A DNA stretch of 64,000 nt from Agaribacillus aureus (GCA_030442055.1 JAUJEB010000009.1:231167-295166); one strand, 5' to 3'; counted from the stretch's first letter, positions 18,818 to 27,988 are shown. Notes: a model not told the origin generated them from the letters alone. Translations and numbers: made by a program.

Positions 18818-19140
18818 CCATCAAAGAAGCACAAAAATTAGTGGACGACTGGATCAATACCACCGGGGTAAGATACTTCAATGAACTAACCAACATGGCT
18901 ATATTAACTGAAGAAGTGGGTGAGGTAGCGCGGATTATGGCGCGAAAATACGGAGAACAATCATTCAAGAACTCAGATGAGGGTGTGGATCTTGCTGATG
19001 AAATGGCCGACGTGCTTTGGGTATTAATCTGTCTGGCAAATCAAACCGGCGTGGATCTAACCGATGCCTTGAAGAAAAATTTGGAGAAAAAAAACATCCG
19101 GGACAGCGAGCGTCATCGGAAAAATAAAAAGCTGCAGTAG
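18814..19140 (+). CDS. MazG-like nucleotide pyrophosphohydrolase
   Basis: ATG at 18814 (MTIKEAQKLV) is chosen because it overlaps the preceding stop as ATGA and begins the conserved domain. The 108-residue product has LTEEVGEVARIM and DLADEMADVLWVLICLANQ, the EExxE and ExxD motifs that bind magnesium in MazG/dUTPase-like enzymes. It likely hydrolyses nucleoside triphosphates to monophosphates as a housecleaning enzyme. It closes the run that begins near 15518, and is convergent with comB. Confidence 0.9.
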   Translation: MTIKEAQKLVDDWINTTGVRYFNELTNMAILTEEVGEVARIMARKYGEQSFKNSDEGVDLADEMADVLWVLICLANQTGVDLTDALKKNLEKKNIRDSERHRKNKKLQ

Positions 19141-19156
19141 GTCGATGACCACGCCA

Positions 19157-19870
19157 TTAAGATTCATCAAGTGCGATGATCTCTTCCCCCGACAGGGCCG
19201 GAATTACGTTCAACTGATCTTCCGTCAAACAATAGGCAATGTCGCGGTCAATACCTAATTTTTGCAATCTTTGCACATGGGAGGAGTTTTGCAAATAAGC
19301 CCGTAGGTCCTTTTTTGCGTCTTTGTACAAGGCCTGGGCCGCAAGAGGAGCATCACAGGAAGGAAGAAAATGGCCTTTTAAAGCTTCAACCATGGCCCCG
19401 GCAAACAAGGTGTCTTCGAGATTAAACTTTCCCTTCCATCCGGCGCAGAAGATCAGCACGTCCTCACCTTTTTTTTGCAAGAAATTGGCCAACGTACTTT
19501 TGTTTAAAAAAGAACCAATCACCACCATTTTAGCATTTTTCGACTTTTCAATTGCCAGCGTGCCATTGGTGGTAGTGACGGCGATTTTTTTGCCATTCAG
19601 ATGTTCCTGAAGGTAATCGTACGGAGAATTTCCCAGGTCAAACCCAGCTACTTTTTGACCGTTTCTTTCTCCGGCAATAACATAACCCTGCGTCTTCATG
19701 GCCTTGCAGGCTTCCAGGTCAGCGAAAGGTCTGATGCTTCCAACGCCATTGGAGATCCCCGCCGTCATACACGAAGAGGCTCTTAAAATGTCTACCGCCA
19801 CCACGATTTTACCGGTGATATCGTACAAATGGATCAATTCGGGACTAAGACAAACGTCGATTTGGTTCAT
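19157..19870 (-). CDS. comB: 2-phosphosulfolactate phosphatase (ComB family)
   Basis: The start MNQIDVCLSP (19870) is preferred over an ATG eight codons upstream. The 237-residue protein has VAVDILRASSCMTAGISNG, GERNGQKVAGFDLGNSP, VTTTNGTLAI and FCAGWKGKFNLEDTLFAGA, the conserved blocks of ComB. ComB hydrolyses 2-phosphosulfolactate. Outside methanogens it may supply sulfonates; in Cytophaga-like bacteria, sulfonolipid synthesis is a possible but unproven link. No comA or comC is nearby. Confidence 0.88.
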   Translation of the reverse strand: MNQIDVCLSPELIHLYDITGKIVVAVDILRASSCMTAGISNGVGSIRPFADLEACKAMKTQGYVIAGERNGQKVAGFDLGNSPYDYLQEHLNGKKIAVTTTNGTLAIEKSKNAKMVVIGSFLNKSTLANFLQKKGEDVLIFCAGWKGKFNLEDTLFAGAMVEALKGHFLPSCDAPLAAQALYKDAKKDLRAYLQNSSHVQRLQKLGIDRDIAYCLTEDQLNVIPALSGEEIIALDES

Positions 19871-20045
19871 GGCCAGGAATTTAAGTGGCTGCAATAATAC
19901 AAAAAGACAGGATGAAATGGTAATGGTTGTTTCCTGACCCCTGGTTCAGGAGGTAGTCGTAATCAGCTTCTACAGCCGATTTTTCCTCCTGCTGGGTTGG
20001 TGGTGGGTGTTAAACGATGTTTTGGACAACAGCAGGTAAACACAT

Positions 20046-20315
20046 CTATTGCTTTCCCTCATTTTCCATTTGATGGAGTACATATAATGCTGCGGAAGTA
20101 TTCCAGTCGTCACCGGATGGTGTATTGGCAAGCCACCCAGTCAATTGGCTTGGTGAGGTGAAATCTCCCAGGCGCCCCAATACGTAGGCCGCATACCATC
20201 CTGGCCATTGTGCATCGTGCTTACCGTTGAGCATATTTTCCTGATAATCATGGTGTGCTTTGCCTGCTGCTGTTAGTGCTATTAATATTTCGTTTTGAGA
20301 AGGGATAGAAGGCAT
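20046..20315 (-). CDS. Small uncharacterised protein
   Basis: The start at 20315 (MPSIPSQNEI) gives 89 residues. A longer frame begins at 20384, but its first 23 residues look non-coding. Visible patterns are KAHHDYQENMLNGKHDAQWP, GWYAAYVLGRLGDF and SQLTGWLANTP. The WPGWYAAYVLG segment looks like conserved short proteins or domains I have seen without function. It follows the DoxX-like gene by about 120 bases and could be the last gene of that group. Confidence 0.6.
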   Translation of the reverse strand: MPSIPSQNEILIALTAAGKAHHDYQENMLNGKHDAQWPGWYAAYVLGRLGDFTSPSQLTGWLANTPSGDDWNTSAALYVLHQMENEGKQ

Positions 20316-20436
20316 GGGTTTAGCTTTATTTAAATTTGAATTGCTTTGTTTATTTAATTTATAGCAAATTCCTGATTTGAGCAAACCGGGTATGGATTTC
20401 TGTTCGAAATATATAAAAGAGATGTTATGGGCAACC

Positions 20437-20877
20437 CTATACCTCGGGTTTATTTTTCAGGGGATAAAGCACCAGCAGGGCGCTGATAATAACCAGATTT
20501 TTTACGATATACTGACCTATCAGCGTCATTGAGAACAGGGAATTGTTGAAAGATATGCCTGGCATCAGGATCATCGGTGTAAAGGTGCAAGCCATATGCG
20601 ACAGTGCCATGATAATCGCCGTTCGAGGAAATATATTTATGATAAGCATGACCCCGATGATCGTCTCCAATAAAGCCAGCAGAAAATAAGAAACCTGGTA
20701 GGGGATCATCTGGAAGGTAAGAATTTTTAGTGTCTCACTGGCCAGCTCTTCGGCCGGGCTTAGCCCACTAAAGAATTTAAGGCTTCCAAACCAGATATAG
20801 ATTACCCCTATGCTAAATCGAAGGACGTGAATTTTTTTAATGGAGAGCAAGAGGTTAATTATTTTTGAGATGACCAT
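20437..20877 (-). CDS. DoxX-like membrane protein
   Basis: The start at 20877 (MVISKIINLL) avoids overlap with the peroxidase gene; upstream in-frame ATGs exist at 20955 and 20982. The 146-residue product has four membrane segments. It carries VLRFSIGVIYIWFGSLKFF and YFLLALLETIIGVMLII, typical of DoxX/DoxD relatives. Such proteins are associated with electron transfer or redox stress, but their role is unsettled. It lies 62 bases after the di-haem peroxidase gene. Confidence 0.78.
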   Translation of the reverse strand: MVISKIINLLLSIKKIHVLRFSIGVIYIWFGSLKFFSGLSPAEELASETLKILTFQMIPYQVSYFLLALLETIIGVMLIINIFPRTAIIMALSHMACTFTPMILMPGISFNNSLFSMTLIGQYIVKNLVIISALLVLYPLKNKPEV

Positions 20878-20938
20878 GATCGTTTCCTGAAACTTATTTT
20901 TCCCAACCCCCGGCTTGTCTTGAGCGACAAGCCAGGTA

Positions 20939-22318
20939 TTATTTTCCGTCCGCATTATAATCATTTTTATTTTTCCGGTCAATCATGTTTTCTACGGGCA
21001 ACCCACTTGGGACTTTCGGCGGAATGTGCAAGTTTAACTGCAAAGCGGCAGGATCCGTGAGCGTACTCAGAAAAGCCATGAGATCCTGTAACTCGCTTTC
21101 CTCTAACGCACCTGGAGTAGCGACCAGAGGATCAAGGGTTTCCAATATCCTTTCGAGGGTTTTTTCCTCGCCCTTGTACGTTTCCCGAAGCGCCGGTTCC
21201 AGCTGCCCCAGATCATATTGGCGGAGTGCCTTCGCAGCATCAAGGTGATGTGCTATGGCATCTTCTAATTGATAATATGCGCCATTGTGCATCCAGGGAC
21301 CGGTTAATGTCACATTCCTCAAAGGTGGTGTCCTGAAGGCGAATCGGTCTTGTTTATCACCGGTTTCGGCAAAGCGTCCAATGTCAAAAGGGATAGCGTT
21401 TTCCTTTCCCGGACCGAATTGGGGGATACCAATGTTATGATGCTTTTGGTCAGTCATAAGCGTACCGCTATGGCATGCAACGCAGTTGGCATCGCCATAA
21501 AAGAGTAGTGCTCCGCGTTTGGCCGCATTGCTGATGCTTTTGTTATTGCCAGCCAGATAGCGATCCCAGGGGCTGTTGGTAAAAGTAAATGCCTCAATCT
21601 CAAAAGCCGCAATAGCGTTGGCGGCGTGTTGAAAACCCAGATTTTCTTTGGGAGTGTCGGGATAGGCGGCCTTAAAAAGTTCTTGGTATTCAGGAATGGC
21701 CAGGAGTCGTTCCATAATTGCCTGCCATACCGATTGGGGCACGGCATCACTGATCAGGGCCAATTCATTTTGCTCGTTAAAAATGTCTTTATCCCCGATC
21801 TCACCCCGCATTTCCTCACGGGAAGTCACGGGAAACATCGCCTGTACCGCAAGAACATTGTCGAAACCTTCCGGTAGTTTTTCATCAGCAGGTGTTTTGA
21901 AGCCGGTAGCCACTGTTCCGGAAACCCGGCTATCCCAAAACATGGTATGCCACTCACTGGCGCCACGGTTAAATATTTCAGGAGAATTTCTGGGAATCCG
22001 GGTTCGGCCTTCTCCCATCTTTCGCCATAACCCCAGCCCGGTACCCCCCACGCCTATCGAAAGCGCCAGGCTGTCTCCTGAACGCAGACCTGGATGGTGG
22101 CAGGTGGCACAGGATACATCTTTGTTGCCGCTTAAAATTTTATCAAAAAAAAGTACACGACCCAGCGCTACCTTAGCCGGGTTAACAGCAGCGGGTTGCT
22201 CGAGTTTTTCTACCTTGTGTTGTTTTAAGATATTGCGAAGCCTGTCATCTAACTTCGCGAGGTTAAAACTTACCAGTGCTACAAACACTACGGCAATCAA
22301 TATAGATACTGTTTTCAT
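20939..22318 (-). CDS. Di-haem cytochrome c peroxidase (MauG/CcpA family)
   Basis: This 459-residue periplasmic protein has an N-terminal membrane signal (residues 3-20) and two haem-c sites: CATCH at 70-74 and CVACH at 279-283. ALGRVLFFDKILSG, TPPLRNVTLTGPWMHNGAY and ALEESELQDLMAFLSTLTDP match bacterial di-haem peroxidases. It reduces hydrogen peroxide with electrons from cytochrome c, or oxidises another periplasmic substrate as MauG does. It lies between an unknown secreted protein and a DoxX-like gene. A 268-base gap precedes it, so co-transcription with the upstream gene is likely but not certain. Confidence 0.92.
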   Translation of the reverse strand: MKTVSILIAVVFVALVSFNLAKLDDRLRNILKQHKVEKLEQPAAVNPAKVALGRVLFFDKILSGNKDVSCATCHHPGLRSGDSLALSIGVGGTGLGLWRKMGEGRTRIPRNSPEIFNRGASEWHTMFWDSRVSGTVATGFKTPADEKLPEGFDNVLAVQAMFPVTSREEMRGEIGDKDIFNEQNELALISDAVPQSVWQAIMERLLAIPEYQELFKAAYPDTPKENLGFQHAANAIAAFEIEAFTFTNSPWDRYLAGNNKSISNAAKRGALLFYGDANCVACHSGTLMTDQKHHNIGIPQFGPGKENAIPFDIGRFAETGDKQDRFAFRTPPLRNVTLTGPWMHNGAYYQLEDAIAHHLDAAKALRQYDLGQLEPALRETYKGEEKTLERILETLDPLVATPGALEESELQDLMAFLSTLTDPAALQLNLHIPPKVPSGLPVENMIDRKNKNDYNADGK

Positions 22319-22410
22319 GTGTTTATAATTTATTTTTAAGGTCAGATGGAACCGCGCATATTATAATCATTGTCTTGCGCCTCCGCTAGCACCTCCGCAG
22401 AGTAGCTTTC

Positions 22411-22440
22411 TCCGACGGCCGTAGCCTCTGGCGAAGGACT
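22411..22440 (-). repeat. Dispersed repeat copy 1
   Basis: Read on the minus strand, about 27 of 29 bases match a plus-strand copy at 57135-57165. The shared core is TCGCCAGAGGCTA(C/T)GGCC followed by GTCGG. It lies between the peroxidase and secreted-protein genes. It may be a REP-like element or decayed mobile DNA. Confidence 0.6.
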
Positions 22441-22586
22441 TGGCGCTCGTGGAAAGCTTCAGCGACACGCGGTCTGTGTCGATTACGTCATGCTCGGTTT
22501 CATCACTTTAACGTTTTAACAAGAGCATGTGAGCTTGCTCCAACCCACTTACATCCTCATGCAAACTCACACTTTCTCACACAAAC

Positions 22587-23309
22587 TTACCTTCCGGCGA
22601 TATGGTCATTAACATGCGGCAACATAGCAAAAAGCTGCACATGTGTTACACTGCCAAATGGTCCGGGATCCGGTCCGTAGGTTTTACCGTCACTGTGCAT
22701 GGCAATGGCTATACCACTGGCAAGCTGGCTGTTGCTTAGTTGCAGGCAATGTTCAAATTTAATATCCATGCTGGCCCTTCCTTTTGCATCGGTGGTAAAT
22801 ACGGAATGTTTTCCATCTCTGTCACCCATTGGAATATCAAGGGTTCCCATAAAGGGCACCGTTGGAGGTGCTGGCATGAAGAAATGCCACATGGTATAAG
22901 TAGTATTTGGGGCCAGATTTTCAAAAGATGCCTTAAGCGTGCCCCAGCCCGCTTCACATTCGTAGGTTGCCGTCCCGCTGGCGCTAAGCCATTCTCCGAG
23001 TGTCATACCCAACGCCACTCCTTTGTTGTAAGGCCCACATTTTTGCTTATCAAAAGGATCGTGATGGTGCGATTTTGATGTAGTGTAAACCGGAGCATTC
23101 AAATACTTTTCCCTCTCCTCTGGAAGAACCCGGAAAACCTTGCCGGATCCAGGGGTTTTTTCTACATATACATCCTGCTCAATTAAACCAGCTTTCAGGT
23201 GATCCACAAAAGTCAATTGAATGGGTTCCTTGGTCGGATCTATGTTTATGAAGGCGCTTATGCTAATAGCAATGGCCAAGACAGCCGACGTTGAAATTAG
23301 TCTTTTCAT
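22587..23309 (-). CDS. Secreted protein of unknown function
   Basis: This 240-residue protein has a clear signal peptide (residues 1-20, ending SAFIN). The body has KSHHHDPFDKQKCGPYNKGV, GEWLSASGTATYECEAGWG and then a beta-rich part with APNTTYTMWHFFMPAPPTVP and GKHSVFTTDAKGRASMDI. Three cysteines and a His-rich patch could bind a metal or form disulfides. The ending GSVTHVQLFAML recalls CHRD- or superoxide-dismutase-like beta domains, but I do not recognise a family. It is the first gene behind a TetR-type palindrome and precedes the di-haem peroxidase. Confidence 0.75.
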   Translation of the reverse strand: MKRLISTSAVLAIAISISAFINIDPTKEPIQLTFVDHLKAGLIEQDVYVEKTPGSGKVFRVLPEEREKYLNAPVYTTSKSHHHDPFDKQKCGPYNKGVALGMTLGEWLSASGTATYECEAGWGTLKASFENLAPNTTYTMWHFFMPAPPTVPFMGTLDIPMGDRDGKHSVFTTDAKGRASMDIKFEHCLQLSNSQLASGIAIAMHSDGKTYGPDPGPFGSVTHVQLFAMLPHVNDHIAGR

Positions 23310-23842
23310 GATTTTGTTTTTACAGATTTAAAAATTTAGAATTGATTTGATTTATGTATGCCATTAATAGGCCGACAAAATGATTTATTACCGATCGGTA
23401 AATTTTTTACTAAATTTTTTTGATTTGGTGTTTGGGAATGGGTCCCGAAAGAGCCTAAAAATACGGTGGCTCTTTCCTGACTCATTATGCTTTATTATTA
23501 TAATCGGGTAATGTAACCTGTCATCCGAGAGTAATTTGGCCATTGGTATGCCAGTAGCAGGAGGGAAACCAATTTTTTCTTTTCCCGGATATCACCTTTA
23601 ATACTGCCCGCAATAATGAAAATAACCAGGGAATGGCTGATTAACCGGCTGATTCATAGACAGCATGGGTGAACACCCAACATTTTTCTCCTGAAAAGAA
23701 GATTTATAAAGGAAATAAAATAAATATGTCCTATATTCAATAACTGTATGTGGGCTTATTTTTTTAGGATTGGAGAGGATGGTATCGACAATAATTTAAA
23801 AACCTGACCTTGTAAGTCAATCCCACGCTAAAGTCAATATTT
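23310..23842. other. Divergent intergenic region with operator and hairpin
   Basis: No gene is supported. The region separates two divergent genes for secreted proteins. It holds a perfect palindrome at 23388-23401 (separate entry). It also holds a 9-base inverted repeat, GAAAGAGCC at 23447-23455 and GGCTCTTTC at 23468-23476, with a 12-base loop and no T-run. The remainder shows nothing I recognise. Confidence 0.5.
23388..23401. promoter_or_regulatory. Perfect palindrome TTACCGATCGGTAA, TetR-type operator candidate
   Basis: The 14 bases are a perfect inverted repeat. The ACCGN(2)CGGT core is a common target form for TetR/AcrR regulators. It lies 79 bases upstream of the secreted-protein start at 23309, a good place to control the leftward peroxidase group. 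No TetR gene is in the window, so the regulator would be encoded elsewhere. Confidence 0.6.
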
Positions 23843-24862
23843 ATGAAAAAGATCAGATATTTTATTTCCGTAATAGTAATGATGGCCATCGCCTCGTATG
23901 CGAACGCTTATGAAGTCAATCCCGGTGCCATCGCTATGAAATTTTTGAATTCCCTGGATGCGGGTCAAAAAGAAAAAGTTCATATGGCATTTGATGATGA
24001 AAGCAGATCGCAGTGGCACTTTTTGCCCATATCATCCTGGCCGCGCATGGGCTTGCCTATGAAAGCCTTAAACAAGTCACAAAGACAGCTGATTCACGAA
24101 TTACTTCAGGTTTATCTGAGCAGCAAGGGATATAACAAAACCCTGAATATTATAGCCCTGGAAGAAGTGCTGGCAGTATTAGAGAAAAACCCGGTAAGGA
24201 GAGATCCGGAATTGTATTATGTAGCTTTTTACGGCGACCCATCAAAAGACGACCCCTGGGGCTGGAGTTTTGAAGGCCATCATGTTTCGTTGAATTTTAC
24301 CGTAGTTGGTGCCAAGATATCCTATACACCGCGTTTCTTCGGTGCCAATCCGGCCATTGTCAAGGAAGGACCAAAAAAAGGTACCAGGGCTTTAAAAAAT
24401 GAGGAAGACCTGGGACTCAAACTGATAAATATGTTGAATCCGGAGCAAAAGAAAATCGCTATCTTCAGACTTGAGGCTTTTTTAGAGGTAGTCACATCAA
24501 ATGCTTCCCAGGTTACACCCCTGGATGAGGTGGGTATTCCCGCGGGTGATATGACCACGGCACAACAACAGACGCTTTTTGATTTAATTGATGAATACCT
24601 GTCTGCCATGCCCGAGGTGGTTGCCAAAAAAAGAATGTCAAAACTGAGGGAAGAAGAAATTCAAAATATCAGGTTTGGATGGGCCGGACAAACCCAAATT
24701 GACAAACCTCACTATTACCGGGTACAGGGAAAAACCTTTCTTATTGAATTTGACAATACGCAAAATAATGCCAACCACATTCATGCAGTATGGAGAGATT
24801 TTGATGGCGATTTTGGCAGGGATTTGATCAAGGAGCATTACCAAAGATCAGCGCATGATTAA
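23843..24862 (+). CDS. DUF3500 family secreted protein
   Basis: This 339-residue protein has a signal peptide (residues 1-22, ending SYANA). It carries the DUF3500 pattern: AIAMKFLNSLDAGQKEKVHM, RSQWHFLPISSWPRMGLPMK, DPWGWSFEGHHVSLNFTVV and later RFGWAGQTQIDKPHYYRVQG with LIEFDNTQNNANHIHAVWRD. The repeated His residues (GHHVS and NHIHAVWRD) are conserved in the family and may bind a metal. The function is unknown. It is divergent from the secreted-protein gene and likely has its own promoter. Confidence 0.85.
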   Translation: MKKIRYFISVIVMMAIASYANAYEVNPGAIAMKFLNSLDAGQKEKVHMAFDDESRSQWHFLPISSWPRMGLPMKALNKSQRQLIHELLQVYLSSKGYNKTLNIIALEEVLAVLEKNPVRRDPELYYVAFYGDPSKDDPWGWSFEGHHVSLNFTVVGAKISYTPRFFGANPAIVKEGPKKGTRALKNEEDLGLKLINMLNPEQKKIAIFRLEAFLEVVTSNASQVTPLDEVGIPAGDMTTAQQQTLFDLIDEYLSAMPEVVAKKRMSKLREEEIQNIRFGWAGQTQIDKPHYYRVQGKTFLIEFDNTQNNANHIHAVWRDFDGDFGRDLIKEHYQRSAHD

Positions 24863-25002
24863 TTGATATGACCCACTTTCCCCATTTCTATTGTCCGCGT
24901 TTTGACGTGAGATTGTGGTGTGGCTAATGTAAGTGTTCAGGTTTGGGCGTAATGCTTGGGAAATGTATCTAGGACCATGATATAAAATGAGTTAAAAACT
25001 CT

Positions 25003-25044
25003 AAACCATTGAATACTCGTTGCAAACGAGTACTAGTTTGGTTT
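25003..25044. terminator. Candidate bidirectional terminator
   Basis: TACTCGTT (25014-25021) pairs with AACGAGTA (25025-25032) around GCA. Outer arms AAACCA and TGGTTT at 25003-25008 and 25039-25044 can extend the stem. It lies between the convergent DUF3500 and gcvT genes, with short T or A runs on both sides. Confidence 0.5.
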
Positions 25045-25075
25045 TGATGTGGTTGATTGTTTTTCCCCCTATTTA

Positions 25076-26158
25076 TTAAATCAAAGGCAACTTTTTAACC
25101 ACTGCTTTCAGTATCTTGTTTCTCACTGCAATGTAGATAGTTGTTTCTGATTTGCTGTAGACTTTGGATACGTAGCCAAGACCAATCCCGATATTTAACA
25201 GTGGAGAAAGCGTTCCAGATGTGACCTGGCCGATGGTTTCACCAGCCTCATTTCTTATGTCGTAACCTTGCCGTGGAATACCTTTATCCTCCATTAGAAA
25301 ACCAACCAGCTTTCTTTTAATGCCTTCTTCCTTTTGTTGTTTCAGGTTTTGCCAGTTGGTGAACTCCTTGGTATATTTTGTGATCCACCCCAGGCCAGCC
25401 TCATGAGGAGAGGTTGTATCATCGATGTCGTTGCCATATAAACAAAAGCCCATTTCCAGCCTTAGTGTATCTCTGGCTCCTAAACCGATCGGCTTGATAT
25501 CCTGTTCTTGCCCGGCTTCCATGATAGCGCTCCAAACCTGCCCGGCATATTGATTGTCAACATATATTTCAAAACCTCCTGCGCCTGTATAACCGGTGGC
25601 GGAAATGATGACATTTGGCGTACCTGCAAATTCGCCAACTACAAAAGTATAGAACTTAATGTCATCCAGGTTGGTGGCTGTTAAAGATTGTAAGGCTTGT
25701 GTCGCTTTGGGACCCTGAACGGCGAAAAGGCTCATGCTGTCCGAAATGTTCTCCATTTTTACACCGTTGGTGTTATACTTTGTAAGCCAGTTCCAGTCCT
25801 TTTCAATGTTGGAGGCATTAACAACCAGCATATATTTTTCTTCGGCCATCTTATACACCAACAAATCATCAACAATACCGCCATCTTCATTGGGCAGGCA
25901 GGTATACTGGGCTTGTCCAACCTCCAGCTTGGAGGCGTCGTTGGAGGTAACACGTTGTATCAGTGATAGCGCTTCGGGACCCTCCAGCATAAATTCTCCC
26001 ATGTGGGAAACATCGAATATACCTACGCTGTTTCTTACGGCCAGATGTTCTTCTTTGTCGGATGAATATCTTACCGGCATATTGTAACCGGCGAAGGGCA
26101 CCATTTTAGCGCCTAGCTTTTCATGAATATCGTTGAGTGCTACTTTTTTAAGGGTCAT
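25076..26158 (-). CDS. gcvT: Glycine cleavage system T protein (aminomethyltransferase)
   Basis: The start at 26158 ([10 protein letters not shown]) is preferred over an ATG four codons upstream. The 360-residue enzyme has [51 protein letters not shown] and [19 protein letters not shown], the GcvT blocks for tetrahydrofolate and the H-protein. It transfers the methylene group to tetrahydrofolate and releases ammonia in glycine catabolism. gcvH and gcvP are not in the window, a dispersed arrangement that is not unusual. No glycine riboswitch is recognisable upstream. Confidence 0.95.
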   Translation of the reverse strand: MTLKKVALNDIHEKLGAKMVPFAGYNMPVRYSSDKEEHLAVRNSVGIFDVSHMGEFMLEGPEALSLIQRVTSNDASKLEVGQAQYTCLPNEDGGIVDDLLVYKMAEEKYMLVVNASNIEKDWNWLTKYNTNGVKMENISDSMSLFAVQGPKATQALQSLTATNLDDIKFYTFVVGEFAGTPNVIISATGYTGAGGFEIYVDNQYAGQVWSAIMEAGQEQDIKPIGLGARDTLRLEMGFCLYGNDIDDTTSPHEAGLGWITKYTKEFTNWQNLKQQKEEGIKRKLVGFLMEDKGIPRQGYDIRNEAGETIGQVTSGTLSPLLNIGIGLGYVSKVYSKSETTIYIAVRNKILKAVVKKLPLI

Positions 26159-26494
26159 GTGTTTATGCAATATTTGATGGGTTTACAGATAATGGCAGCA
26201 AATGTAATAAGATTTGTCAATTTCTTTTATCTACCGTTGCATATTCTGAGAATGGCCGCCGTTTTCACCGGGAAATGATATCTTAAACTTCCATTTGATT
26301 ACCTGGATGATGCAGACCAACATATTATTCCAAACACTTAAAATTGAATTTAAATCATTCATTTTCAGATATTTAACAATTTAATTTTTAATATTTAACC
26401 ATTTTTAACAAGGTACACAGGGTAATAGAATCAGCTTTTGGCACACACTTTGTCTTACTATCATTGAAATTTGATTTTTAATTAAAACTTTACG
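26159..26494. other. Divergent gcvT/DUF4476 intergenic region
   Basis: No gene is supported. The region is AT-rich and contains the promoters of both flanking genes. TTGGCACACACTTTGTC at 26438-26454, 40 bases before the DUF4476 start, resembles a sigma-54 -24/-12 element: it keeps TGGCAC and TTG but has GT rather than GC at -12. This reading is weak. Confidence 0.35.
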
Positions 26495-27199
26495 ATGATG
26501 AAAACAAGATTACTAATAATAGCAGGGCTGTTGTTGATGAGTTTTCAACTAAAAGCACGCCATGCCAATGCGATTTTCCAGACAGAGAATGGTGCGCCGA
26601 TGATCGTATTTTTGGATGGCAATAGAATTAATAAACACCCGTCGGAGGTAGTAAGGCTCAATAAGATTTACCCTGGAAAACACTATGTCAGAATTGAGGT
26701 AATAGGCAAAAGATTTAATAGGGAGATCAGCCGCCGTATACATTTGAGAAGAGATTTTAAGACTAAATTTTTGATTAATTCATTTGGCAGAAGGCGGAAC
26801 CTGGACATGGTAAAGGTATATGAAAAGCCATTGCCTTACTATGTGGAAGTGTCGCGCCGGAATCAAAATAGACGTCACTATAAATATAAAGATTACCGGG
26901 GCGTTAACTATGAATTGGTGAATATAAACCGGTTAATGCAGGGTTTGAAACAAAGGAGGTTTGATGATGAAAGGGTATACTTGACAAAAAGCGCCCTGTC
27001 ACGCCGGTCGCTCTATGCGGATGATCTGTTAAGAATTTTGAACCACCTGACTTTTGAGAGTAATAAAGTTGAAGTAGCTGATTTTGCCTATAGCAGGGTC
27101 GTTGATAAAGAGAATTTTTACATTGTTTATGATGCCTTCAGATTTCAATCGAGCATCAGGCAATTGCAGAAAAATAACTATGATGATACATGGTTTTAG
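26495..27199 (+). CDS. DUF4476 domain-containing secreted protein
   Basis: This 234-residue protein has a signal peptide (residues 1-22). A first part reads APMIVFLDGNRINKHPSEVV, a beta domain with many Arg residues. The C-terminal 90 residues fit DUF4476: RRFDDERVYLTKSALSRRSL, LLRILNHLTFESNKVEVADF and IVYDAFRFQSSIRQLQKN. The domain is widespread in Bacteroidota and its function is unknown. The pI looks strongly basic. The gene is followed by a strong terminator. Confidence 0.85.
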   Translation: MMKTRLLIIAGLLLMSFQLKARHANAIFQTENGAPMIVFLDGNRINKHPSEVVRLNKIYPGKHYVRIEVIGKRFNREISRRIHLRRDFKTKFLINSFGRRRNLDMVKVYEKPLPYYVEVSRRNQNRRHYKYKDYRGVNYELVNINRLMQGLKQRRFDDERVYLTKSALSRRSLYADDLLRILNHLTFESNKVEVADFAYSRVVDKENFYIVYDAFRFQSSIRQLQKNNYDDTWF

Positions 27200-27221
27200 T
27201 TGGTAGTTTTGATTTTTTAAT

Positions 27222-27256
27222 CCCGGTAACAACGCAAGTTGTTGCCGGGTTTTTTT
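27222..27256. terminator. Strong hairpin terminator between DUF4476 and rnhB
   Basis: A 12-base stem, CCCGGTAACAAC at 27222-27233 with GTTGTTGCCGGG at 27238-27249 (one T-G wobble), closes a GCAA tetraloop and is followed by seven T. It ends the rightward gene and overlaps the end of rnhB, so it may also end leftward transcripts. Confidence 0.85.
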
Positions 27257-27854
27257 ATGGGCTTTCGGCCACCGGAGCTGGCAACAACCGGAAGGACCGG
27301 CGATGATACAGTGTAGGGCCAAATTTTTCGATGGCCTGGCGGTGAGCTTTGGTAGGATATCCGGCATTTTTATCCCAACCGTATTCCGGATACCGGTTAG
27401 CGAGCTTTTCCATTAGCTGATCACGATGGGTTTTGGCAAGGATAGACGCTGCGGCAATAGATAGAAATTTCCCGTCCCCCTTGATAATACACTCGTGTGG
27501 AATATCCGGATAAGGTGTAAAGCGGTTACCGTCAATCAATAGCAACGCCGGTGTTACGTCTAATTGCGCCACGGCCTGATGCATCGCCAAAAATGAGGCT
27601 TTAAGAATGTTGATCTCATCGATTTTTTGATTGTCAACGACTGCCACTGCCCAGGATATCGCATCCTTTTCAATTTCAGTTTTGAGGCACTCTCGTTTTT
27701 CTTTATTGAGGGTTTTTGAGTCATTAAGCCAGGTATGCCGGTAGTCTTTTGGCAGAATCACCGCTGCCGCTACCACAGGCCCCGCCAATGGCCCCCGACC
27801 TGCCTCGTCACAGCCGGCCTCAATTAATGTTTCTGTATAAGAAGATTTTAACAT
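27255..27854 (-). CDS. rnhB: Ribonuclease HII
   Basis: This 199-residue enzyme has the opening AGCDEAGRGPLAGPVVAAAV (catalytic Asp16 and Glu17), then LLLIDGNRF with the third acidic residue, and IKGDGKFLSIAAASILAKTH followed by RDQLMEKL. It removes RNA from RNA-DNA hybrids, including single ribonucleotides. Length is normal. It faces the DUF4476 gene and is divergent from the Nudix gene. Confidence 0.97.
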   Translation of the reverse strand: MLKSSYTETLIEAGCDEAGRGPLAGPVVAAAVILPKDYRHTWLNDSKTLNKEKRECLKTEIEKDAISWAVAVVDNQKIDEINILKASFLAMHQAVAQLDVTPALLLIDGNRFTPYPDIPHECIIKGDGKFLSIAAASILAKTHRDQLMEKLANRYPEYGWDKNAGYPTKAHRQAIEKFGPTLYHRRSFRLLPAPVAESP

Positions 27855-27988
27855 CGTAAATTAATTTGTCCATTCATGATACCTGCCTTCTTTGGTATTA
27901 TGTTGCGCCTCGCTAATTTAAAATCCAGCGTGACCAAATGTAACATATTATTCTTTTTTCTTATTGCTTTAATCTTTTTATTTGATGC

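Noticed and set aside
23447..23476. Hairpin GAAAGAGCC/GGCTCTTTC as a terminator
   Set aside because: It has no T-run on either strand and lies upstream of both flanking genes.
24322..24627. Minus-strand open frame inside the DUF3500 gene
   Set aside because: It is antisense to a conserved coding region and has no family pattern.
26159..26494. Glycine riboswitch upstream of gcvT
   Set aside because: No tandem aptamer pattern or conserved core could be recognised on the minus strand.
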